From NCBI GenBank assembly GCA_033961575.1, contig CM066733.1, positions 142,588,421-142,652,420 of the forward strand: DNA of 64,000 nucleotides, in the 5' to 3' direction. The notes under the pieces were generated by a model that made no database searches, was not told where the DNA came from, and saw nothing but the letters and a program-made list of their open reading frames with translations. How positions within the stretch are numbered: position 1 is the stretch's first letter; the number at the start of each line of letters is the position of its first letter. This stretch comes from Aselliscus stoliczkanus. Taxonomy: Eukaryota > Chordata > Mammalia > Chiroptera > Hipposideridae. Both the position numbers and the translations under genes were made by a program. This document shows, one piece after another, positions 1-11,494 of the stretch.

Positions 1-263
1 AATCCCAGTGTATGTCCTCAGGATGTTCATGAGTTCTTGTTCTGTTTTGTTTTGGGGGTTTAGTGCCCTCATCAAAATTATGAAAATTTGTCTCTGGCAT
101 TCATTTTTTGGCAGTTTAATTACATCAGCATAGGTCAGAAAATAACTTGTGTCTGTTTATATTTAAATACAGTGTACATTACATATGCCCATCACTAAAT
201 AAGAAAGTAAATTTCCTATAAATAAATATCATATTTGTTTTAAAATACTTAAACTTGTGTTTG

Positions 264-717
264 GGTTCCGTAGGGCTGCCATAACAAGTATCACTGACTA
301 CGTGGCTTAAAACAGAAGAAAGTTACTGTCTCACAGTTCTACAAGTTAGATGTCTGAAATCAAGTGTTAGCTGGGCCATGCTCCTGAACTCACTACTGGA
401 GGATACCTCCTTGCCTTATCTGGTTTCTGGTAGTCACCAGAAACCCTTGGTGTTCTTTGACTTATAGACACAGCACTCTAATTTCTGCCACTGTTGTCAG
501 ACGGCCCTCTCACTGTATGTTCTCTTTGTCTTCTCCTCTTAAAAGGACAGCAGCAAAATTTGATTAGGCCCCACAGTCCTCTAGTATAACCTCATTTTAA
601 CATGATTACGTCTGCAGATACCCCATTTCCAAATAAGGTCATATTCACAGGTGTGTGTTGGGGGGTTAGGACTTCAACATATCTTTTATTGGGGAGCACA
701 GTCCTACCCATAACAAC
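264..717 (-). repeat. MLT1-type MaLR LTR, antisense
   Basis: Read on the minus strand, this begins TGTTATGGGT, continues with a GATATGTTGAAGTCCTAACC-like stretch and TATTTGGAAAT, and ends with GAACTGTGAGA, TTTTAAGCCAC and TTATGGCAGCCCTA. These are the landmarks of MLT1 solo LTRs of the ERVL-MaLR group as I remember them. It is heavily mutated and carries no coding sequence. It is an old solo LTR with no internal retroviral region beside it. Confidence 0.8.
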
Positions 718-3700
718 GAGTATCTTAATGACCCTATTTAACACAAAACTATGGTAGAATTTTAAACAGATCAAATATGTTAAGACACTCATTCATAGAT
801 GTTAAAAAAGATTATTCTTTACTTTGAAATCCTTGGAATTTAAATGGAGTCTGCATACCCTTTAATAGTAAAGTGTTCACTAATTGCCAGCAATAGATTT
901 TAGGATCTATAATTCCTCAGGCTGATCTTAGTGCCCCCTACCCATACTTGGGACCACCTGGAAAAGATGCCGGCTGTCTAGATCCTAGGAGCTTGGGCCC
1001 ATGCCTGCCCCTAATAGGGACACAAAAAAATCAGAGGACTACAAGGTTTCTCTCTTCAATAAAACATACCCCATGTGTTATAGCTTGTTTTGTCAAAATC
1101 TTAAATATAATTCTTTTTGACATGAATAGCTTCCATCTGAATATGTAATTTCAAAATAGAACATGAATTTTTTTGAAGAAATGGGTTCATATTTTTCCTT
1201 CTTAACATGCAATAAAAATTAAGAGAGAGCAGTAATATATGGGTAACAGTTGGACTGTGCAAAACATCTGTATGATTATCTAGAAGTTAAGCTTTTCTTT
1301 CCACTGTGGGGTCAACAGTTACAAAAGTAGAACAGAAATTGGGTCACTGGGTTTTCCAGCTGACAGTAGTAATCACATCTCTAGTCTTTCTGTCATTTCA
1401 GCTTCAATGGTACGTAGTTGGTGGTGGACATGGAAGGCCTGTTTCCATTTCTGCTGCTGACTGATTATTTCCAGAAGTTGCCTGGCTAATCAGAAACTCA
1501 GCTTTCCCATACATCACAGCACGGACATCTGCCTGCACTTACAGTAGAGATTTCTATCTAGAAAAACCATCTGCGTGAGCTCCGCATTTTGAACCCTGAT
1601 GCTCAGGGCTTGTAAATATTTTTTATAGGATCAGAGTTGTTAAAACTATCAACAGAAAATGTGGACTTTTCTAGGACTGAGCATTTCTGCAGAAGTGATC
1701 AGGATTTTAGGCTGCATTTCCAGCCTGACCTCCCTTCCTTCAGTCTCACTTCCGGACCTGGACTTTCCTTTTCAGGACCAATACTTGAAGCCCAAGGGAA
1801 AATATGCCAAAATAAATCCCAGGAAGTGTAATCTCTGAAGGGATGCTCCTTGTATGAACTTGGGGCAGATTCCCCTCCCTGGCTCTGTGACAGCAGCTGT
1901 TATTCAGTGACGCTGAGCTGAGAGCCGCCAACTGAGCATTTAGCCTTGCACATAAATAGATACATTTCCATGCTTCATGATGGAGATGACAGCTCATAAA
2001 GAGAGAGGTCCAGTTTTGGGCCAGAAAGCATCGTCAGTACACATTCTCTGAAGGTGTCCTCTGCCATCCTGAGTTTTTATCTCTTTTGTACAAAAATTGT
2101 GCAGAAAAGTCCATTCAAAGCCACCATAAATGAGTGATGAATCAGAAAGATGTGGAATTTCTTGTGTATTGTTTAGTTTAGCCTTTATAATTTTTTTTTA
2201 AGCTGTCCAAATACTCTGGAGAATCAGGTTGACTGTAGAGTCCTTTGTTTGCACTGCTGCCCTGAAAACGTGTTCCTAATGCCTGTGAAACACGTCCATG
2301 AAAACAACTCTTCCGGCCACTTCACTTCTAAATCTTTACACTTCAGTAGTGATGGGAAATCTTATTCTCCGACAACTTCTAGCTCTCTGGAAATTACCAG
2401 TTTTCTTGATTGAGACTGGTTCTCTTTCTTATGTTTCATTCCTCCAAATTTCCCAAACTGTGTGCTTTTTAACCAAAATGAAAAGAGCTGTTGTGAGAGG
2501 CTCCACCCACCCCTCTCTGGCCCCTGGAATGAATTCTAGCACCTCCCAAAAGCTTCACCAGCTCTCTGGGAGCTGGCATGGATTTTGAAAAGCTCAATTT
2601 AAGGGAAGAGTATTTGCTTCGTATTCAGAATTTATTTTCTGGTATCAAACAATATAAAGAAAACTTACCCTAAAATAAATGTAGCATTTTTATGTTTTCA
2701 AAGAGAGCTCATTGTGAAAGTATGTTATTATTAAACAAAATTTTGTGGTAACCAAAATTCATAACTCTCTTTGATTGACACTTGTAGAAATAGCCTCTTT
2801 GACATCTCCAGTGTGAAATTGCCTTTGGTGAAAGTGTCTGATTTTGTATTTTACATACAGGTAGTATATTTTCTCTAGAAAGAGCTCTTGTGTGTGGGGG
2901 CGGGGGGGCATGTAATCAGTTTTTACTCCGATTTCAAGTAAAGCTGCTGGTATGGATATTGTACCACATGTATTTTGACTGATAGTCTTAGCTTAGAGGA
3001 TTATTCTGAAAGCAAAATCAATGTAGGCATAGGGGAGGAGAGGCCGCCACAGGATCCAACATATTTTTAAATGGTTCCTCTTTACAAAGCAAACTTATTC
3101 ACAAGAACTTGGAGGAAGAAATCATTCACTTAGTAAGATGCGTGTCAGAGGGAAAGGCTCATAATTTTAGAAGCAACATTTTATGAAATAGGGAGCAAAT
3201 TCAGAGATGAGCATCAACTTTTTCCGACATTCTTTGAGCTCTTGTTGGGACGTGAAGACCTAAGTGGACCTAGGCCCTCAGGAATGTCATGTCAGAATAG
3301 ACTCCCATCCGTGAAGAAGGACGGGCGAGGGACAGGGCTCTCCACATGAAAATCCCTCGTGGTGTATTATAACTGTGCTTTGATTTATAAGACTGATAAC
3401 TGTCACCAACTAAAACTCGTAACAGAAGTTGCAAAACACCTGAATACCCATTTAAAGAGCCCATTATGCTGCCTTGGGTTATGATGTAAAGCTAAAAGAT
3501 TTTGTTACCTACTGTAAAAACCACTGAAGCGCAAACTTAAGTAGGAGGCTGTTTATCAGGCAGCTGTAAAATGAAGTGGAGGATTAAGCTGGGCATCATC
3601 TCCCCTCCCATCCCCCCCTTTTGTCTCCTTTTCATGGCATTTTCTTTCATGCAACATTTATAGGTAACATATATGTCATTGTTCCAAATAGGACCCAAGG

Positions 3701-4434
3701 TCTTACCTTTTAGTATTAACCTGTCATTGTACTGTCTCAGCCACCCCCCTTGCATCCCCCGCAGCTCTTTGGTCTTGTCTGTCACTGAAGCATTTGTTGT
3801 GCAAGGTGGAAAAGTAACCACTCCTTTGTTTCTCTCCAGTGTTGCGCTTTGATTTCCTAACCCCTTGTAAAGGCTATTACCCAGCCACCTGCCGCCCAGG
3901 AGCATAACTATCATCTTGGCCTCTGTCTTGAGGAACTTGAATGCTGCCACCCCGGGGGAATGTCCTGCTTGTCTTTCATAGTTAAAAATGTCAATTTCTC
4001 TGCTTGAGAATTCCTAAGAGAAAACATCAGACCCTAAGTGTACTTGAAGTATATGTAATTAGTTTAAAAAAAAAAACTTTTTGTAGTTTCCTTTAAGAGG
4101 ATTCTGAAAATAAAGAAAAGGTTTGGTCACTCAATGCATGCAGTTAGTGAATCTACCATCTCCAAATGGCGCTCTATGCCGAGCAAAGGTGTTAAAAGGA
4201 GATGTCTTTTTGGACAGTATTTTTCGAATGTCACAGAATTCCATGTCCCCTTCATGGACCCCAGGACTGAAAGGAGCAATACCAGACCATCTAGGAAACT
4301 TATTAAATCAGAGAAATATAAAGGAATTTTGTTACCACAGAGGAAAGCCTACAGTCCACCTTTAATTAATTTATTTTGGGATACAAATACAAGACTTTAT
4401 AATGCAGGTTTTCAGTTTATATAATTTTTTGTGG
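718..4434. other. Unique, non-coding AT-rich DNA
   Basis: No recognisable gene or young repeat. The 1300-1620 part is less AT-rich and lacks repeat landmarks, so it could be conserved non-coding DNA. A G-run (about 2897-2908) lies within otherwise ordinary sequence. A 137-codon frame on the minus strand at 3537-3950 matches no protein I recognise and is treated as chance. Confidence 0.5.
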
Positions 4435-4689
4435 GTTTTTTTTTAAAGATTTTTATTAAAATATAGCTAACATATAATATATTAGTTTCAGTTGTATATC
4501 AGTTATTCAACATTCATAAACCTAAAGAAGTGATCACCATGATAAGTCCAGCAGCCATCTGACATGGTACCACACTATCACAATACTATTTACTAGATTC
4601 CCCCATGTTGCACATTACATCCCCATGACTTATTTATTTTATACCTGGAAATTTGGAACTCTTATTCCTTTTCACCTTTCCCTCTTTTT
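4435..4689 (-). repeat. L1 3' UTR fragment, antisense
   Basis: A T-rich start (reverse complement of a poly(A) tail) is followed by the reverse complement of an L1 3' UTR, with the recurring phrases TTTCAGTTGTATATCAG and CCCATGTTGCACATTACATC. A second L1 3' end in the same orientation begins immediately downstream at about 4690. This segment is therefore either a separate short insertion or a duplicated 3' end. Confidence 0.65.
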
Positions 4690-5310
4690 AAAAATTTTTT
4701 AATTACAGTTGACATTCAATATTATATTAATTTCAGGTGTATAGCATAGTGGTTAGACATTTATATAATTTAAGAAGTGAGCCCCCTGACTAGTCCAGTA
4801 CTTACTATACATAGTTATTACCATATTCTTGACTTATGTTCCCTGTGCTTTACTTTATATCCCCATGACTATTTTGTAACTCCCAATTTGTACTTCTTAA
4901 TCCCTTCCCCTTTTTAACCCATGCCTCCAACCCTCCTCCTGTCTGGCAGACATCAAAATGTTCTCTGTATCTATGACTCTGATTCTGTTTGTTTTGTTCT
5001 TTATATTCCACTTATAAGTGAAATCACATTGTATCTGTCTTACTGTCTGACATGCTCCACTCAGCACAACACCCTCCAGGTCCATCCATGATGCTGCAGA
5101 TGGCAAGAACCCATTCCCTTCCCCTGCTGAGCAATATTCCATTGTATATATGTACCACCCCCTCTTTATCCATTCATCCGTTGATGGACACCCAGGCTGC
5201 CTCCACATCTTGGCCATTGTAAACAATGCTGCAATGAACATATGGATGCACATGTCCCCTCGAAGTAGCATTTGGGTTTCTTCAGATAAATACCCAGAAG
5301 TGGGATTACT
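4690..5310 (-). pseudogene. L1 ORF2 C-terminus and 3' UTR, decayed
   Basis: The minus-strand frame at 4897-5271 encodes a degraded L1 ORF2 protein C-terminus. It contains the FIAALFT, KMWRQPGCPSTDEWI and WYIYTMEY blocks typical of the region downstream of the reverse transcriptase. The 3' UTR lies to its left, with a T-run marking the tail. The ORF is 5'-truncated and mutated, and lacks the endonuclease and RT domains, so it is inert. At about 5310 the match to ORF2 stops abruptly and a different part of L1 begins. Confidence 0.85.
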
Positions 5311-5838
5311 GGGTCCCTCTTTGTCTCTTATTATAGCCTTTGTTTTAAAGTCTATTTTGTCTGATATAACTATTGCTATCCCAAATTTTTGTTGTTGTTG
5401 TTTCTATTTTCATGAAATATCTTTTTGCTGTCTGTTTACTTTCAGTCTATGTATGTCTTTTGATCTCAGGGGAATCTCTCATAGGCAGCATATGAAAGGG
5501 TCTTGTTTTCTTATCCATTCAGTTACCCTGTCTTTTGACTGGAGCATTTAATCCATTTTCATTTAAAGTAATTATTGATAGATATATAGCATTGACATTT
5601 TACTATTCATATTTTTTTATCTTTCTGTTGTTGTTTGGTGTTTTTTGATTTTGTTTTTGTTTTTCATCTTAAAGAAGTCTCTCTAACATTTGTAATACTG
5701 GTTTGGTGGTGATGAACTCCTTTAGCTTTTTCATGCCTGGGAAGCTCTTTATTTGTACTTCAATTCTAAACGATAACTTTGCTGGTAGAGTAATTTTGGT
5801 TGTATATCCTTGCTTTTTATAACTTGGGGAAAAAAAAA
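5311..5838 (-). repeat. Upstream L1 segment joined to ORF2 end, antisense
   Basis: From about 5311 the sequence matches another part of antisense L1: GTCTCTTATTATAG, AAAGTCTATTTTGTCTGATA, CTTTTGACTGGAGCATTTA, and later TGGTGGTGATGAACTCCTTT. As I remember L1, this lies far upstream of the ORF2 C-terminus, in 5' UTR-like sequence of older L1 families. Its direct abutment on the ORF2 end implies an internal deletion, a spliced source transcript, or two independent insertions. No coding capacity remains. Confidence 0.6.
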
Positions 5839-5940
5839 TTTTTTTTTGAGGGCAGTGTCACTGGCCCTCATATGTGGGACTGAACCAGGGCCGCTGGCTT
5901 CCGAAGCCAGCGCTTAACCACTGCGCCATTAGGCCGGTCC
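5839..5940 (-). repeat. Head-only tRNA-derived SINE, antisense
   Basis: A T-run at 5839-5847 (the tail) is followed by the reverse complement of a tRNA-like head. Reading the minus strand, the element opens GGACCGGCCTAATGGCGCAG, has a CTGGC/GCCAG anticodon-arm stem, and ends GTGACACTGCCC directly before the A-tail. It is related to the copies at 37738, 38694 and 52138. No clean TSD was found. It ends at the same internal point as the other two short copies. Confidence 0.85.
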
Positions 5941-7637
5941 CCTGCCCTGGGTTTAGTTTAGTCATAATATTTGAAATGTCTTTATCATAGAGTTCTTAGT
6001 GCTCTATACCATTGCCTCTTCCCTGGGTTTGATATTACATAGTAAACAAAACAAATACTTTCAGGTTAAAACATTCTGAGGTAAACAACTTTAAAATAGG
6101 TTTCTATATCACAGCAATTCTTTCAGAGTTTTGTCAGGTGTGGCAAGGGAGTTGGGCAGAATGTGAATTACATATTTTTAACTAAATGTTGACTGAAGCT
6201 AGAAATGCCATTAGAAAACTTATTTTGGAACAGATTGATTTTCATTTACAAGTATTCAAAGCTGAAAGAATATTGGGCAAATGAATGTAAATATGCAGAG
6301 AAAAATTCCTTCTACTGGAGCGTGCTTGTGAGTTCTTCCAGTTGGTTTCTTGGGTTATATAAATTTAGTTTGAGGTCATTATATGGATAATTTGTTACTA
6401 AGTAAAGTAGTTTGTCAGGTTACGAGACATTAATCTTCCAATAGGTCTTTAATTAGGACAGATGCACTAAATAATTCATAGCAAGACTTGGCCTGGAAAC
6501 ATTTATAATACTCAATTATACCATTTTGCAGTCAGTGGCAAATTGTTTTTGTGTAGTCTGGAAATTGTGGGACTTAATTAATTACCTTCAATGTTTTAGA
6601 CATCTGCTCTGCACTCTTTAAATGCATTAAATTGGCAACTCACGAAATGGCTAAAAATAGAGTTCAAAATCCCCAGACAGTAAAGGGTGAAGATCAACTA
6701 TGATGGGAAGGGAAAAAAAAAAAGCCACTCTGTGGTGTACAGGAAATATGAAACCAAATTACATATCCAGCACTTTTGGCTTAGAAGACTTTTAAGTGTA
6801 TGACAATTATTGAGAAAGTGATATGATTTTTAGAGGTATTTAACTTGCCGCTAAACACACTTCTTTCTGGTTTCCTAAGATAGGCTGTATTAACAAGTTG
6901 GGAAACCGGGCAGAGTACTGATAGAAAACACGTATCAATCTCTGTCATGTAAACACCTCTGAGTGAAATTTATTTCTGCACAAACAAATAACTTTGCTCC
7001 TATAAGTTGTATCAAAGACATGACAAAAAAATAAGGACTCTGGAAGAATTTGCAGAAGCATTTTCATGTCATAGATTTTAAAATGATGGAAAGTGGAATT
7101 AAGAGCTTATTCCATTTGTAATTAGATCACAGAAAACAGATGGTGATGGCTTTGCACTGGGTAGGAGGATGTGACCATTTAAGTAAACAAAGGGAAAAGG
7201 AATGTTCATTTCATTTGTCATCCTAGAAATTTCTCCAAGAAAATGGCTGTGTAGCTCTTCTGCTAAAGAATAATATGTGAGTCAATGACAAAGGAAATAA
7301 GCACATTCTGCAGATAAACAGGTCCCCTCTTATGCTGATGGTCAGACCCAGAATGGACCAGCCTTTGGGTCCTTGGAGCCTACAGCCCTGCAGCTTTCTA
7401 GCAGGGCTTCCTCCCAAGGCCATGAAGTTTCTCCAGAGTTTTTTTTTTCCTATGGATACAAATCCAGGGCCTGCCCCCAACAGCAGTCATGCTGGGTCAA
7501 AATGTGGGATTCCTTTGGAGGCAAAAGCGTTTCCCACTTGAGCAGCTCCCGAATGGCTGGGAAGAGTGGAGCTGCCTACTGACATGCTCAGTGGGTGGAC
7601 AATGCTTTGTCACCAAGTCATTCAGGGAGAAGCTAGA
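5941..7637. other. Unique DNA, homeobox-motif-rich part
   Basis: No gene or clear interspersed repeat. The 6440-6640 stretch contains TTAATTAATTA, several TAAT cores and low-complexity-free AT-rich sequence, a texture common in developmental non-coding elements. Whether it is conserved cannot be told from one genome. Short frames at 7223-7722 overlap each other on both strands and look like chance. Confidence 0.4.
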
Positions 7638-7703
7638 CAAGCACTATCAGGAGAATTACAGTGCAAGCCACATATGTAAAAATGTTCCAGGAGCCACATT
7701 TTA

Positions 7704-9060
7704 TTTATTTATTTATTTTTAATTAGTTTCAGGTGTATAACACAGTGTAATAGTTATACATTTTACCCCTCAAAGTGACAACCCCCCACCCCCAATACAC
7801 CACCCCACTCCCCCCCATATCATATATATCTATTACTCTTCCTCTGACTCTCTTCCACAGTATAATCCACATCCCGTGACTATCTATATATATTCAATTA
7901 CAGTAGGAATACCACCTCCACTTTAGTAATACAGTGCAGTGATCAAGCCTCTACTCCATCCATGAAATGGTCTCCCTAACAAGACCTATGATCATCAGAC
8001 ATTCCACAGAATATTTACAACATTATTAATTACATTCCCCAAACTTTTTTCCTAACCCAGTAGCAATATTGTAGTTGCCTATTTTTGCTATCTAATCCCT
8101 TCCCCTTCTCCCTCATCCCCATCCCCCTCCCATTAGCAACCCTGATTTTTCCTCTATATCTATGAGACAGTTTCTGTTTACTTTGGTCATTCATACAGTT
8201 TTTCAGATTCCACATATAAGTGAGATCATATGGTATTTGTCTTTCTCTGACTGACTTATTTCACTTAACATAATAGTCTCTAGGTCCATCCATATCATTG
8301 CAAATGGTACAATTTCATTCTTCTTTATAGCGGAGTAATACTCCATTGTATAAATATACCACAGTTTCTTAACCCAGTCATCTACTGATGGGCATTTTGG
8401 TTGTTTCCAAGTCTTAGTTATTGTAAATTGTGCTTCTATGAACATAGGGGTGCATAACTTTTTTTGAATAAGTGTCTTGGTTTTTTCAGGATAAATACCT
8501 AGGAGTGGAATTGCTGGCTCAAACGGTAGTTCTATTTCCAGTTCTTTGAGATATCTCCATACTGACTTCCATAGTGGCTGCACCAATCTGCAGTCCCACC
8601 AACAGTGCAGCAGGGTCCCCTTTTCCCCACAGCCCTGCCAGCACTTGTTGTTTGTTCATTTATTGATGATAGCCATTCTGACTGGAGTGAGGTGGTATCT
8701 CATGGTGGTTTTTATTTGCATTTCCCTAATGACCAGTGAAGTTGAACTTTTTTTCATATGCCTGTTGGCCATCTGTATGTCCTCTTTAGAGAAATGTCTT
8801 TTCATATCTTCTGCCCATTTTTTAATTGGGTTGTTTGTTTTTTTGGTGTTGAGTTTCATGAGTGTTTTATAAATTTTGGATATTAACCCCTTATCAGATA
8901 TATCGTTGGCAAATATATTCTCCCATTCAGTAGGCTTCCTTTTTGTTTTATTAATGGTTTCCTTTGTTGTGAAAAAACTTTTAAGTCTGATATAATCCCA
9001 TATGTTCATTTTTTTCTTTTACTTCCCTTGCCCGTAGGGATGTATCAGTAAAAATATTGC
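7704..9060 (-). mobile_element. 5'-truncated L1 with 17-bp TSD
   Basis: An antisense L1 insertion of 1357 bp is bounded by identical 17-bp duplications CCAGGAGCCACATTTTA at 7687-7703 and 9061-9077. Its A-rich tail appears as TTATTTATTTATTTATTTTT at the left. It contains the 3' UTR and the last part of ORF2 (8203-9009). The perfect TSD and the nearly open reading frame make it one of the youngest large insertions in the window. The 5' truncation removes the promoter, ORF1, the endonuclease and most of the RT, so it cannot move by itself. Confidence 0.95.
8203..9009 (-). pseudogene. L1 ORF2p C-terminal fragment
   Basis: ORF2p is the endonuclease/reverse transcriptase of LINE-1. Here only the C-terminal portion downstream of the RT is present, starting near an [10 protein letters not shown] block and passing through [19 protein letters not shown] and [15 protein letters not shown] zinc-knuckle-like CWQGC...HCWWDC motif (C-x3-C-x7-H-x4-C) is encoded at about 8590-8643, followed by [16 protein letters not shown] and WYIYTMEYYSAI. 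A single in-frame TGA at 8656-8658 interrupts the frame just before the Cys motif, and a second TGA ends it at 8203-8205. Otherwise about 800 bp stay open in one frame, which suggests modest age. Upstream of 9009 the frame appears shifted. Confidence 0.9.
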
Positions 9061-9582
9061 CCAGGAGCCACATTTTAAAAAGTAAAAAGAAAAAGATTTG
9101 AAGATTACATGTATATATGCATGTAAATTCAGTGTGGCCAAATTATTATCATTTCTACTCGTAATCAGTTTAAGAATTATGAATGTGATATTTATCATTT
9201 TTTATACTAGGTCTTCGAATTTTGGTGTCTACTTTACACTTACAGCACACCTCAACTCAGTTGAGCTCCCTTTCGAGTGCTCAGTGGCTCCTGGGTGGCT
9301 ACGGTCCACCATATTGGACAGTGCAGCTGTCCGCAGTGAGCACTGGGAAACAAACTACATCCTCCATGGTGGTGGGTAGCGCAGTAACACATCCCAAAAC
9401 CCCAGGGTGCGTGGCAACCACAGCGCCTGGAAGAAACAAACGAGGTGTTTGTTACATAAGCTAGAAGACGAGTGCACACCTGGCAAACACCAGTTTTGTA
9501 TTCTGAAAGTGAGGGGAGCTTTTCCCTCATTTTCATCCACCCCCACGATGGAAAGTTGCTGTTTTCTGTGTTATAGACACAC

Positions 9583-9747
9583 TTTCGTTCTCTTCCCTCC
9601 CCTTTGGCATTTATACATTTTATGGTGTCATGATTTTTTTTTTTTTACAGTTGTCCCTACAGTAAGCTCAAGGTTCTTGAGGACAGTCAGTGGCTCTTTT
9701 CCTGTTGATTTCCTGGCACACGGGTGTTCCACAAATATTTGCTAACA
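9583..9747 (+). repeat. LINE-2 3' end
   Basis: The sequence resembles an L2 3' end in sense orientation: a CTCAAGGTTCTTGAGGACAG block (L2 has 'gaatgtaagctccttgagggcag'), then CCTGGCACACGGGTGTTCCA, then AATATTTGCTAACATGAATG matching the usual 'aataaatatttgttgaatgaatg' end. It is strongly diverged, as expected for L2. Confidence 0.7.
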
Positions 9748-9837
9748 TGAATGAAAGAACAATTCAGATAAGGAAAAATACCAAAAGTGCACTATCAAGA
9801 TAGGGCAGAAGTGAGAAGTGAAGCAGCATAAAAGAAA

Positions 9838-9925
9838 CTGGGGGAAAGGGAAGTGGGGGGAAGAGCAGGGGGGGAGAGAAAGAGTGGGAGAAAGACAGAA
9901 GATATAGAAGTGGAGATGGAGAGGG
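9838..9925. repeat. Purine-rich low-complexity tract
   Basis: About 90 bp of almost pure purine on the plus strand, with runs of 5-7 G separated by A-rich spacers. It could form G-quadruplex or triplex structures. It has no regular repeat unit. Confidence 0.7.
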
Positions 9926-11263
9926 AACTCTGAATAAAGCAGCTCACCCAGACTTACACGCCAGCCCTCCCCACAGTCTCTCGACTGGATCGTCATGCTT
10001 TCAAGGACAAAGTCCACCTTTCTAAAACAGGCACAGGATGGTTTGGGAATGGAGGGGACCATGGAAATATTTGTGTGATCGTTACATGTCAGCCATAGTA
10101 AAGTTTATAAAGGAAGCATGTGACTCTCGTTCTGATGTAATTCCTTGCTTTCTTAGGAGAAAAAACAGTGAGATATTTGTACATCCTCTGGAGAGTCTTC
10201 CCTAGACCAAGCTACCATTAATCCAAACCTAATCTAAATACGATGATTTAATTAGAATCACATTCCTTGACAGAATCAATCGTTGTTTACTTTAACAGGT
10301 GGAAAAGTGTATACAAATAAAATAATACTTTGGAGTTAACGTACAAATTTAAACATAGTTTTGGGGGGATTTTTTTGTTTTGTTTTTTGAATTAGTAATA
10401 TCAAAAGGAATATATTTAGGCTTCATGCCACTATAAAAACTACAAATTCGCCACTGTAGATATCTAGCTCTGTCATCATTAGGCTGCTGTTTGAGGCTAA
10501 ATTTCCCACTGAAATAAAAAACAGAACAAGACAAATTTCCAGAATACAACCTTGTTTTAAAGATTAGCCAACAGGACCTTAAAATAAGAGAAATGGAGGA
10601 AAGGGAAATACAAAGGTGAGAAAATTGGGACTTTTATTTGGCCTTTTATTCAGTTTCTCAGAAAAGCAAAATTGATCGCATGATGGTTTGTTCCTTGGGC
10701 ACCAAGAATAGCTTATTGCTTAGCCATCGTGCTGATACCCTGAGCACTTCACTTTTCCCATAGAGACAGTCTGTAGATACTTGTTCTCATAAATTCATTT
10801 ATTCTAAAACAAAATTTCTACTTCTTCTGGGCTATCCCATGAGGATAGTTTTGCTGTATAGTGTCCCTACTTTGTCCTGTTGGAGAGACACAGGGAGTCA
10901 ACAATATTGAAAAGAAAACATGATCACATCATTCAAAAATATGTCAATTTGTTTCCGTTTTCTCTTAGACTTTCTTCTCCTGATGTAATTCCTCTCAAGA
11001 TCCACATCTTATTTTCGTGTTGCCAACCAGTTGTTTCTAGTACAGTGAAATAAATCTGTAATCATTTCTCTTCAAATTAATTAAAGTGAAATTTAGCTCT
11101 CATAAAAACTATATATACATATATATACATTATTAAATATGTTATTTTACCTCTTACAGAGATCAAATGCCTCTAGTTAAGAAAATAAAGGGAGACTTGT
11201 CTTGCCTACTAAGAATCATGAGTTGTTTCCAGTAAATAAAACTTTATTTCTGATTAATGATAA
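9926..11263. other. Unique non-coding DNA
   Basis: No gene, tail or terminal repeat recognised. It includes a short AT-alternating patch at 11107-11142. Confidence 0.5.
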
Positions 11264-11265
11264 TA

Positions 11266-11491
11266 CCGTGTTTCCCCGAAAATAAGAGCTAACCATAAAA
11301 TAAGTCCTAGCATGATTTTTCAGGATGCTTGTAATATAATCCCTACCCCAAATATAAGTCCCAGTTAAGATCGTCAATCAGACATGACTGTTTAAATAAA
11401 TATAGATTTTTATACATGAATAAGTGAATAAATGTAGATTGTTGGAGCAAAAATTAATATAAGACCCAGTTTTATTTTGGGGGAAACATGG
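11266..11491. mobile_element. 226-bp palindromic MITE
   Basis: Terminal inverted repeats CCGTGTTTCCCCGAAAATAA (left) and, read from the right end, CCATGTTTCCCCCAAAATAA, flanked by TA on both sides (11264-11265 and 11492-11493). The body is AT-rich with no ORF, and subterminal GGAGCAAAAATTAATATAAG is present. I recall this element type from bat genomes. The TA flanks fit a Tc1/mariner-like target site, but the superfamily is inferred from the ends only. Confidence 0.85.
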
Positions 11492-11494
11492 TAG

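Larger units (their letters stand above)
7638..9329 (-). mobile_element. Old hAT-type DNA transposon, split by L1
   Basis: Two halves of one element flank the L1 at 7704-9060. On the minus strand the right half starts with CACTGTCCAATATGG, continues through GTGCTGTAAGTGTAAA, and reaches TTTTTACTTTTTAAAATGTG. The left half continues it with TGGCTCCTGGAACAT and TTTTACATATGTGGCTTGC. This is a common mammalian non-autonomous element, bounded by CACTGTCCAATA-like ends, which I associate with hAT elements; the exact family name is uncertain. It has no ORF and predates the L1. Confidence 0.75.

Noticed and set aside
3537..3950. 137-codon open frame on the minus strand
   Set aside because: No recognised protein family, no splice or promoter context. 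A frame this long is rare but expected occasionally in 64 kb read in six frames. Would need conservation to revive.
5839..5940. Possible tRNA gene
   Set aside because: The cloverleaf-like head is followed by SINE sequence and an A-tail, and the same unit recurs elsewhere in the window: a tRNA-derived SINE, not a tRNA gene.
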